Shown here: in pieces, positions 9,471 to 15,558 of the stretch | How the letters are laid out: each line of letters begins with the position of its first letter | Numbering within the stretch: the first letter of the stretch is position 1 | Source of the DNA: Chrysochromulina parva | Taxonomy: Eukaryota > Haptophyta > Prymnesiales > Chrysochromulinaceae | Direction: 5' to 3' | Assembly: GCA_002887195.1 (NCBI GenBank) | Contig: PJAB01000545.1 | Location: 1 to 24,282, forward strand | DNA length: 24,282 nucleotides | Notes under the pieces: model-generated | What the model was told of the DNA's origin: nothing | Seen by the model: the letters and a program-made list of their open reading frames with translations, nothing else | Database searches by the model: none | Translations under genes and position numbers: made by a program

Positions 9471-10260
9471 GGAGCTGCTCCTGTTGTGCCTCCTCCTCGA
9501 GCACCAGCAGAGCCTTCCAGTGGGAGGCGTGCTCCTGTATGCTCACGAGACTCCGTCGCATCGCGCGCTGCCGACCGCGTAGGGTCACGAGCGTGTCGAG
9601 CAGGGCGCGCCGGCCGGGCGCGAGCTCACGACGACGCTCACTGCCCTCGGCCGTCTCGAGCGCGCGCATCTCGAGCACGTGCACGTCGCCCAGCAAGTCG
9701 CCCAACGCGTCCTCGCCACCCGCGACAACGAGCAGCGAGCGTGCATGGCCGACGACCGTCACCGCATGGGCCGCACGCGCGCCGATCGGGCTGGCCGAGA
9801 GAGACGACGTGGCGCTCGTCTCAACGCCGAGCGTGGAAGGTGCCCCCAGCGGCGACCAGATGCGCAGCCACGGATCGCATACGAGCGTCGCCGACGCCGG
9901 GGGCAGTACCTCACCCTTGGCGTCCCGGCCGCCGATCGCCACGAGCCGGCAGAGTCCGACGCCGAGCATGGACATGGTGGCGTCGGTGCGCGCCGATAGT
10001 GGCCGCTCGCCCGAGCTCCCAGCGCCGTCGCGCGCCATCATGGGCGACAACGTCCACGAGAGGCGCTCATCTTCGGCCGCGGGCACCTTCCGCGGCAAGG
10101 GCAGCCTGCGCCGATCATCCGCCGGCACCTTTTGGCCGACGTGCTTGTACAATTCAAACTTGTGCTCCAGCTCCTCCTGCTGCAGCGCGCGCACAGGCAG
10201 CGCCGGCAAACTGCGCGTCGTCGCCAGCGCCGTGGGCTTCTTTTTGCGGAGGAGTGGCAT
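2477..10260 (-). CDS. Giant kelch / IPT-TIG / filamin-repeat protein, six exons, ~2332 aa
   Basis: I read this as one gene. Exons on the minus strand are 10260-5710, 5547-4856, 4668-4491, 4294-4127, 3974-2901 and 2812-2477. All junctions are GT-AG and keep frame (phase 0, except phase 2 at intron 2), giving 2333 codons with the stop. An in-frame TAA just before the ATG at 10260 fixes the start. Kelch-like strands ending in GG occur near residues 105, 180, 455, 905, 977 and 1100 (for example LLVVAGGED, LVLGGRDG, LLLFGGLD). An IPT/TIG domain follows at about 1130-1225 (VTPQAASVGGGTPLRLHG). Filamin-type Ig repeats come next (NGQYTCGY ~1350; HDVFGN ~1420; then RDAYGN and ENGTYGVRV in exon 2). Low-complexity stretches include polyQ/(QH)n, AEKAAAEK helices, poly-Pro and poly-Ala. 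Such proteins are usually structural or cytoskeletal scaffolds; the exact role is unknown. It could be two genes if the decamer tracts are not introns, but the frame continuity argues against that. Confidence 0.75.
2813..2900 (-). other. Intron 5 of the kelch/filamin gene (88 bp)
   Basis: The donor is GCCCAG|GTGAGC (GT at 2900-2899) and the acceptor is TTCCCCACAG|ATGATG (AG at 2814-2813), phase 0. Its 3' half shares an identical 24-bp block (2833-2856) with 3994-4017, plus a similar C-rich tail. CGCAGATGCTCC inside the intron echoes the acceptor region CACAGATGATGCTCC. Confidence 0.8.
3565..3623. repeat. (CCG)n trinucleotide array in exon 5
   Basis: About 20 uninterrupted CCG/CGG units encode the ~22-residue poly-Gly tract on the minus strand. 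Confidence 0.95.
3975..4049 (-). repeat. 75-bp unit with its own GT...AG ends, start duplicated from exon 5
   Basis: On the minus strand the unit begins GTGAGGCGC and ends CCCACTTCCCACAG. Its first 30 bases are identical to the following 30 bases of exon 5 (3974-3945). Its 3' half carries a 24-bp block (3994-4017) also found in intron 5. It could be retained as 25 residues, removed with intron 4, or removed as an intron in its own right. Confidence 0.75.
4059..4119. repeat. 10-bp minisatellite (AATCAAGCGC family) in intron 4
   Basis: Six tandem 10-mers drift from AATCAAGCGC to AATCCAGAGC and AATCAAGAGT. They are related by core and period to the arrays in introns 1, 2 and 3. Confidence 0.85.
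4295..4490 (-). other. Intron 3 of the kelch/filamin gene (196 bp), mosaic of local duplications
   Basis: The donor is CATGAG|GTGAGG (GT at 4490-4489) and the acceptor is CATCAG|GTGCTG (AG at 4296-4295), phase 0. The exon-3 end around 4488-4524 recurs inside the intron at 4418-4454 with a few mismatches. A ~20-bp unit TTCCCCACAGCCCACCTCA is tandem at about 4386-4404 and 4406-4424, and resembles the start of exon 4 (about 4281-4300). CATTCAGGGAGGC is repeated near 4319 and 4341. Decamers of the AATCAAGCGC type occupy 4451-4484. Confidence 0.75.
4451..4484. repeat. 10-bp minisatellite (AATCAAGCGC family) in intron 3
   Basis: Three tandem copies (AATCAAGCGC, AATCAGGAGC, AATCAAGAGC) lie directly after the donor site on the coding strand. 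The last copy is the same type as that beside the intron-4 donor; both introns start GTGAGGCRCTCTTGATTGCTC. Confidence 0.85.
4671..4761. repeat. Duplicated 37-bp G-rich unit in intron 2
   Basis: Two direct copies (4671-4707 and 4725-4761) have two mismatches and are 54 bp apart. On the coding strand they are pyrimidine-rich and precede the acceptor. A third partial copy of GAGAGGGAGGG lies between them. Confidence 0.85.
4781..4840. repeat. 10-bp minisatellite GGTCATCAGY, six copies, in intron 2
   Basis: Six consecutive 10-mers differ only at the last base and at one internal base. It has the same period and ATCA core (TGAT on the coding strand) as the arrays in introns 1, 3 and 4. Confidence 0.9.
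5548..5709 (-). other. Intron 1 of the kelch/filamin gene (162 bp), bordered by a 31-bp direct repeat
   Basis: The donor is CTGCAG|GTGACA (GT at 5709-5708) and the acceptor is CTGCAG|GTGCGC (AG at 5549-5548), phase 0. Exon 1 ends with the same ~31 bp that ends the intron: 5707-5737 and 5545-5575 differ at one base. Because CAG|GT occurs in both copies, the splice boundary is formally interchangeable. The interior is almost wholly a 10-bp minisatellite. Confidence 0.8.
5571..5700. repeat. 10-bp minisatellite (AATCAAGTGT family) inside intron 1
   Basis: About 12 degenerate copies lie in tandem. The left half is nearly perfect AATCAAGTGT; the right half drifts to AATCAATTGT and AATCAAATGT. On the coding (minus) strand the unit contains TTGAT, which fits the branch-point consensus YTNAY, so it offers many potential branch points in series. 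Confidence 0.9.
6299..6342. repeat. (GGC)n array in exon 1, poly-Ala
   Basis: About 14 GGC units encode the long Ala run between the IPT/TIG domain and the first filamin-type repeat on the minus strand. Confidence 0.9.
7752..7787. repeat. (CGG)n array in exon 1, poly-Pro
   Basis: About 12 CGG units encode a Pro run on the minus strand, between the helical AEKAAAEK region and the third kelch cluster. Confidence 0.9.
7858..7889. repeat. (GGGCGC)n hexamer array in exon 1
   Basis: Five copies of a 6-bp unit encode APAPAPAPAP on the minus strand. The array is next to three imperfect copies of a Lys/Glu/Ala repeat (about 7895-8100). Confidence 0.9.
9296..9470. repeat. CTG and CTGGTG arrays encoding polyQ and (QH)n
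   Basis: A CTG run at about 9298-9324 encodes poly-Gln on the minus strand. A CTGGTG hexamer array at about 9370-9420 encodes alternating Gln-His, and a second CTG run at about 9421-9469 encodes ~16 Gln. The regular His alternation is unusual beside pure polyQ. Confidence 0.93.
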
Positions 10261-10409
10261 GCGCTCTTAGCCGCGAGACTGCGAAACGGCGGTAAAGGTG
10301 TGAATGTGAACGTACGCCGATTTCACGCACTATACACACGCTAAAACAGGAAGAGCCCGCCTCGCGATGATAACTATTTACGAAAACTCTTTTTCCCACG
10401 CGCAAAGGC
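10261..10409. promoter_or_regulatory. Shared divergent promoter region (149 bp)
   Basis: This gap separates the start of the kelch/filamin gene (-) from that of the serine hydrolase (+), so it must contain both 5' UTRs and core promoters unless these overlap coding DNA. It is AT-richer than its flanks around 10360-10400. I see no clear TATA box. Confidence 0.5.
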
Positions 10410-11851
10410 ATGTTCCCCTGCATCTTTTGCCTCGCCGTCGCCGCGCCGCCCGAACCGCTCGCGGTCGCGCTCGAGAAGGCCGTAGTTCCGCTACTAGAAG
10501 GGCTGAGCACGCGGGGCAACGAGAGCGCGTGGTCGTTCGCTTACAAGGATGCCGATCTCGAGGTGCAGTTCTGCGCTGGCCCGATCATGCGTGGCGATGG
10601 CGCGCGGAAATGCCACGGCAAAGACACCTTCGCGTGGGGCTCGACGACGAAACCGATCACTGCTGTCATGCTGCTGCAGCTTGCTGAGAGTGGTCTCCTC
10701 GACCTCGATGCACCAGTGGCGCCGCTCATCGATCCATTGTTGCGGAACCTCGCTGGGGATAACTCCACGTCACTTGTCGGCTTGTACGGACCACTCGCGG
10801 CACAGATGACGACTCGCATGCTGCTTTACCACCGCTCCGGGCTCACCGAATATGACAACAAGGATACGCGAAAATACCAGAACACGCACCCGTCGGTCGA
10901 TCTCGACCCGCTGTGGGTGCTGAAGCATGCCAATCTGAGCTACACTCCAGGATACGGGCCGGGCACCCGTGGCGAGTACTCGTCGACAGGCTACACTCTG
11001 CTTGGGCTGGTCGCGGCGGCTGCGCAGCATCTTGCGCGGTGGGACCTCCTCAACCAATTAGCTGCCCTCACGCGTGCCTCCACTACTGACTTTGAAGAGA
11101 CGCGCTTCCCTGTGCATGGCCCCTGCTCCGGCTTCGTGACGGCGACCGGCGAGGCTGGTGGAACGACGATCCATGGCTATCAGAGTGCGGGCCATACGGA
11201 GGGCCTCGGCGTGGTCGACACCTATGGCCTCTCGTGCTTGCAAGGCTGGACGTGCGGCAATATGGTCACGACGCCGCGCAATGTGGCCCGATTCTTCTGG
11301 CGGCTGCTGCGCCCAGTCTCGCGCTCAGCGAGCCCCTCGGCATCGGCACGCGCCGCGCATGCGGAGGGTGGCAGCGTGGCCTCTCAAGGTCCGCTCATCT
11401 CGAACGCCTCACTCACCCAGATGAGGGCGTGGCTGCCGACGGGCCTCCGCCCAGGCGACGTCACGTTCGAGTACGGCCTGGGCCTGATGAATTTCAACTC
11501 GATGGACTGGGGCTTCCAGGTGGGAGCCCTCCAGCCATAGCCTGCTGTATAGCCGACTGCATCCGACTGACTGACTCATCGCCCACCCAACTCTCCGTCC
11601 TCCTTGTAATCCCGTTGATGAGCACCGTTGTTGCGTCGCAGTATAACGGCACACTTACCGGGCACAACGGCCTTACGTATGGCTTCGGCTCGCAGAGCGC
11701 TTATCACACCGAGCTCGATTTTTCGGTCTCGTGGGTCAACAACATCGAGAACTGGATCGGTCCATCCGGGCCGCAGGGTGTGCCAAACCAGCTGTACGCC
11801 ACAGTCGTCGGGGTCGTCGAGCGCTACCGCAGCCGGATAGTTTTGAATTAA
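10410..11851 (+). CDS. Beta-lactamase-like serine hydrolase (class C / esterase type), two exons
   Basis: The exons are 10410-11519 and 11642-11851, joined in phase 0 (GGCTTCCAG|TATAACGGC) to give 439 residues. An upstream in-frame TAA supports the ATG at 10410. The family attacks amides or esters with a Ser in SxxK. That motif is GSTTK at residues 77-81 (S78, K81). The second motif, normally YxN, is YSS at 190-192, so the Asn is replaced by Ser. The third (KTG or HxG type) is GHNG at 377-380, and it lies in exon 2, so splicing is needed for a complete active site. The N-terminus MFPCIFCLAVAAPP is a short hydrophobic stretch that could be a signal peptide. Likely a secreted or lumenal peptidase/esterase rather than a drug-resistance enzyme. 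Confidence is good for the family and low for the substrate. Confidence 0.85.
11520..11641 (+). other. Intron of the serine hydrolase gene (122 bp)
   Basis: The donor is TTCCAG|GTGGGA and the acceptor is GCGTCGCAG|TATAAC. Translation through the intron hits a stop after GALQP, while removing it restores the HxG motif and the C-terminal strand. CTGACTGACTCAT near 11565 is a good branch-point candidate. No flanking duplication is seen. Confidence 0.85.
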
Positions 11852-11997
11852 TGTCGGGGGGCTAGGTATCCGAAGTCGTGCTCGGACGCACGGGTGGCGA
11901 GCGGAAGGATAAACTGGCTGTTCACACCCCTGGACTGTGCACGCATCCAGCGCGAGCGAGGAGGGCGGAGGCTCCTTCTCTCCTTGAGCGCCGCCGC

Positions 11998-13068
11998 ATG
12001 GAGTTCCCGCCGAGCCAAGAATACTGCACGCCTGACGGCCGCCGCTGGCGAAAGTGCGCAGGTGCCGCCATCATCAACTCCGCCGGCCATCTTCTCGTGG
12101 GAGAGCGGATCAAGATTGCTGGCGCGTGGAACTGCCCGCAGGGCGGGATGGATGCAAGCTCCCGTGAGCACAGCAGGCCGGAGACGGTACTAATGGCGGC
12201 GGCGCGAGAGGCTTTCGAGGAGATGGGGCTAAAGGTGGGCGAGCACATAGTCCCCATCGCCGCCATGGACGACGAGCAGGCCGTGCGCTACGCCGCAGGT
12301 GGGTGGCTCGCGCAAGAGGGATATGCTGGGCAGCAGCTTCACTGGGCCTTGTTCCAAATGTGTGATGTGGTGGGCGATTCAGAGCCGTCCCACGTGTGCA
12401 CGCTAGGTGGTCTAGGAGGTGAGGAACCGGAATTCGCGCGCGTAGAGTGGCGACCCTTCGAGGCGGTCGTTGCGGCGATGTGGGCAAACAAGCGCGAGCC
12501 CTATGAGGCTCTCATGCGCTGGGCTTTGCCACTGCTCGAGCAGCGCGCACAGTTGGCGCGTGGCATCGATTTCACCGGCACCTGGCAGCGCCAAGCGACC
12601 CTCAACGACAACGTGGTCGAAGCCCTCGTCGCTCGGGGCCTCGATGTGCTGGCGGCTCAACGCGAGGCGAGCAAGCCGTACATTCAGGAATGGGCGCGTC
12701 ATGACAGCCTGCCACTGGGTGACTGGATGGTGACGACGCTGGACGTCGACGGGCAAGGCGCGTACCGGGCTGTAGTGTACGCCTTGGGTGACTGGGAGGA
12801 GACCCTCGAGCGCCCCTCGGTCCTCTATGGCAATGCATCTGCCATGCAGCCCGACGAGTTGCTCCGCCGGACGGGTTGGGTTGCGCTCCATCCTGAGGGT
12901 TTTGCACACACGACGTGGTCCTCGCGGGTCAATGGCGTGGCGGAGATCACGGCGCGGCGGCTGCGCCACGACGGCGCTATGGTGGTCGCCCGCACCTTTC
13001 TCGTTGATGGGAGGCGACCCGTCGTCTGTGAGGAGACCTTTCAGCGGCAGCCGCCCGATCCGAAGTGA
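11998..13068 (+). CDS. Nudix hydrolase fused to a FABP/lipocalin-like domain
   Basis: The protein has 356 residues. The start at 11998 has a strong eukaryotic context (GCCGCCGCATGG); the frame is open a further 40 codons upstream but without an ATG. Residues ~18-175 form a Nudix domain of the RppH/diadenosine-polyphosphate type: WNCPQGGMD (44-52) and the box REAFEEMGL (70-78), whose R70, E71, E74 and E75 are the expected metal-binding residues. Between the first Gly and E62 there are 11 residues instead of the usual 5, an insertion in the Nudix box. Residues ~190-356 begin DFTGTWQRQ and continue with alternating strands to MVVARTFLVDG, which suggests a fatty-acid-binding-protein or lipocalin-like barrel. 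Expected chemistry is cleavage of nucleoside diphosphate-linked substrates, possibly cap or alarmone nucleotides. It lies 146 bp downstream of the serine hydrolase on the same strand. Confidence 0.82.
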   Translation: MEFPPSQEYCTPDGRRWRKCAGAAIINSAGHLLVGERIKIAGAWNCPQGGMDASSREHSRPETVLMAAAREAFEEMGLKVGEHIVPIAAMDDEQAVRYAAGGWLAQEGYAGQQLHWALFQMCDVVGDSEPSHVCTLGGLGGEEPEFARVEWRPFEAVVAAMWANKREPYEALMRWALPLLEQRAQLARGIDFTGTWQRQATLNDNVVEALVARGLDVLAAQREASKPYIQEWARHDSLPLGDWMVTTLDVDGQGAYRAVVYALGDWEETLERPSVLYGNASAMQPDELLRRTGWVALHPEGFAHTTWSSRVNGVAEITARRLRHDGAMVVARTFLVDGRRPVVCEETFQRQPPDPK

Positions 13069-13553
13069 TGAAGATCATCCCGCATGCCGAAGCCTATACG
13101 GAGACGCCGCAGCAGCCTTGATGATTGAAGGTCTTTGAAGGCGAAGCGCGTTGCTATGGCGTATCCGTATGGACGGTTGAAATGAGACAGGAGAGAGAGG
13201 ATGGGGCTGTGGACGTGTGGGTCCAGAGGGCGTCGTGATTCGTTTGAACCACATCCACGTCGCATTCCGGGCGAACGGAATGGTCGGAACGAGTGAAGGT
13301 TCATCAATCGTTTATTGATGATTAATTTGCGAACGTTCTCGACGTTGGTAATTGGGGCGAGTGGCGTGCGCGGCGCGTGGGCGCTTAACGACCTGCCACG
13401 CACAACCGCGGAACTAAATCTTCGAGATTCGATTCACTTGATTGGCGTCGCCGTCGGGACTCGGGACCGATCAATAATTTGACCTATGCCCCGCTATGCA
13501 GGCGCACAGCCTCCCATATGCAAAATCATTAATCCCGTGCAGGTTGCAGGGGG
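13069..13553. other. Convergent intergenic region, no gene seen
   Basis: This is a 485-bp gap between the Nudix gene (+) and the first SGNH gene (-). It has an AT-rich patch around 13300-13335 and otherwise average composition. The open frames here have no recognisable protein features. Confidence 0.5.
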
Positions 13554-15473
13554 TCACGACGACTTGAGACTGTACAAAGTAAAGCTCGAGGTGGCGCCGG
13601 GCTGCAGCGTGAACGTAACGCGCCAGAGCCCGGGGCGGGGCCCACTAAAAGACCCCTCCTCCTCGATGAGTCGTAATGCCGTGCTCGCATAGATCGAGGC
13701 GTTGATCTCCCAACGGCGGCGCAGTGTGAACGTCCGGCTCAACAGGTGGACCTCGTTCCCGTCGCTAATGTTGCGCTCCATGCACACGCTCACGTCGGCA
13801 TCGCCATCATAGCTGCGTAGATATCCCACACGCAGAGCACGCGAGGCGTTGAGATGCGCTACAAAGGCCGCTCCTGACGTACGCGCCATAAACCCCCACT
13901 TGTCAGCCGCCTGGGCAGTCTTGGGAGCCTCGCGCCACGCCTTCTCTATGTAGTGCCCGTCAGCCGACCGGCGCAGCATCGTCCACTCCCAACGAGGCTC
14001 TGCAGCCGGCGCCGCTTCTGCATCGCCCAGCAGGTTTGGTACGGCGAGCCGCATCGTGCGGCTGCAATTCAAGTTCATCCAGCAGGCGTTGTTCGTAAAG
14101 TCCACAAGGGTGAGTGCCGGCTCGACGAGCTCGATGAGCCTCTCGTGACGGGGCGTGCCGCCCAACGTCTGTGCGTGTGTGGGTGGCAACGTACCTGCAT
14201 GCTCCATGAGCCGCGTGCGCTCGGCCGCTGTGAGGTTCTCGATCCGCTTGCGCTCTGCCTGCATGAGGGACACCAGAAAATATGCGCACATCTCGTGGCC
14301 GCGGCGTGACAGGTGCAAGTTATCCACGATGACCTCACGCCGACTCTCATCGACTCGACGGTGCGGTTTGAGCATGAGCGCGGACGTCCAATTGAGCGCG
14401 GACGTCCAAAAGGACGTTGGAATGCCGTAATGTTCCAACACGTCCTTGTGATATGGCCATCCTCCCCACACTCGCGAGGGTGGAGTCCGTTTCGGATCGA
14501 ACCACGCCGACTCAGTGTACAGGAGGGCGGGCGACGTGGGCGAGAGCAACAGCAGCTGGCGCACCAACGCCTCCGTGACAAGGCTGGCGCCGCCCAAGGA
14601 GCTGATGTACCGTTGATAAACTCGTGGATTCGCAACGGCGTTCAGGTCGTTGGTTGCAGTATCCACGATCACCAGGTCGGCGGGGTGTTCGCGGAAGGCA
14701 GGCAGCACGCGCGACTGAAAGTTATCCACGAAGAAGGCGCTGCCTCTGCCTGCGGCACACAGATTACTGAGTCGGTGGCCCGTTGGGCAGCACACGCTGC
14801 TGCGCGAGTTGAGGTATTCGACCAAGGCGTTGGCCCACGTATGATTGATGCCGGAGACGAGCTTGGATCGTATGCGCCTAAAGAAGGAATATAGTCCATG
14901 CAGGGTCGAATTTGCCAGGGTTCGGCCGGAGGCATACGACGCCCAAAGTTCGTGTTCGCGGGAGGTTTTGGACACGTTCAACGATTCAGCTGGAACCCAT
15001 CCCGCTCTGATGGCCGCAATCATGTGGTCCCTGGTTGGGTCTCCCTCGCCGCACGTGACGCTGCCGCCAATCGTCATTATGTGCAGACAGCAGTCTGCAC
15101 TATCCAGCTTTGCGAGCACCGGCGCCAGCCGTGAGAGCGCCCAGCCACCTTTCACCACGTGCGCAGCATCCATCACCTCGTCAGGGAGCATGGTGTGGGC
15201 ATCGATCGCTGAACCGGGTCTACCGAAATACTCCAAGGCCTGCTGATGCGTGCCGAGCGGGCTGCTGCTCATCGCAGACACCGCGGGGGGAGCCGTGCCG
15301 GTAACCATTCTCGCGAAGAGCACAGGAACGGTGAGGGGTGTGAAGCTGCTATTAGATGAAGCACACAATTTCGCGTTGCGTACATACCGTACGCGCGCTA
15401 GGCGCTGCCACATCGTGACCTCGAGCGGCACATCGCCGGTCATTTTGCTGAGGACTTTTCTGATTCTGCACAT
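13554..15473 (-). CDS. SGNH/GDSL-like hydrolase, probably secretory (639 aa)
   Basis: This single-exon protein of 639 residues carries the SGNH blocks in order. Block I is MTIGGSVTCGEG (133-144) with S138 as the likely nucleophile. Block III is VDTATNDLN (270-278) with N275. Block V is VDNLHLSRRGH (383-393) with D384 and H387. The family hydrolyses ester bonds of lipids or acetylated sugars. Many N-glycosylation sequons (NSS, NST, NHT, NWT, NLT, NCS, NAS, NIS) and numerous Cys point to the secretory pathway, but no classical signal peptide is obvious at Met1; it may begin later or upstream. The C-terminal ~230 residues look like a beta-rich accessory region ending LQPGATSSFTLYSL. A short internal duplication gives WTSALNWTSAL (about 14375-14410). 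Divergent with the next SGNH gene, 85 bp away. Confidence 0.75.
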   Translation of the reverse strand: MCRIRKVLSKMTGDVPLEVTMWQRLARVRYVRNAKLCASSNSSFTPLTVPVLFARMVTGTAPPAVSAMSSSPLGTHQQALEYFGRPGSAIDAHTMLPDEVMDAAHVVKGGWALSRLAPVLAKLDSADCCLHIMTIGGSVTCGEGDPTRDHMIAAIRAGWVPAESLNVSKTSREHELWASYASGRTLANSTLHGLYSFFRRIRSKLVSGINHTWANALVEYLNSRSSVCCPTGHRLSNLCAAGRGSAFFVDNFQSRVLPAFREHPADLVIVDTATNDLNAVANPRVYQRYISSLGGASLVTEALVRQLLLLSPTSPALLYTESAWFDPKRTPPSRVWGGWPYHKDVLEHYGIPTSFWTSALNWTSALMLKPHRRVDESRREVIVDNLHLSRRGHEMCAYFLVSLMQAERKRIENLTAAERTRLMEHAGTLPPTHAQTLGGTPRHERLIELVEPALTLVDFTNNACWMNLNCSRTMRLAVPNLLGDAEAAPAAEPRWEWTMLRRSADGHYIEKAWREAPKTAQAADKWGFMARTSGAAFVAHLNASRALRVGYLRSYDGDADVSVCMERNISDGNEVHLLSRTFTLRRRWEINASIYASTALRLIEEEGSFSGPRPGLWRVTFTLQPGATSSFTLYSLKSS

Positions 15474-15558
15474 TTTCCATGTTCCGGGGTCGAGTGCGTG
15501 TGTTTGATCCTAACGCGGAGGAGAAACACAAGGTCGTGTTTCCCGACCACCCAGACCG
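15474..15558. promoter_or_regulatory. Shared promoter of the divergent SGNH pair (85 bp)
   Basis: Only 85 bp separate the two start codons. An in-frame TAA upstream of 15559 shows the plus-strand gene does not extend left without splicing. No clear core element is recognised. Confidence 0.45.

Noticed and set aside
9143..10295. Plus-strand open frames with poly-Cys, poly-Ala or poly-Leu runs
   Set aside because: These are translations of the CTG/CTGGTG arrays in the wrong frames. The minus-strand frame continues the kelch protein.
11878..11997. 40-codon N-terminal extension of the Nudix protein
   Set aside because: It would need a GTG start. The ATG at 11998 has a strong Kozak-like context, and the extension shows no clear targeting peptide.
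13041..13403. Minus-strand 120-codon frame in the convergent gap
   Set aside because: It overlaps the Nudix 3' end, has no domain features, and its composition matches non-coding DNA.
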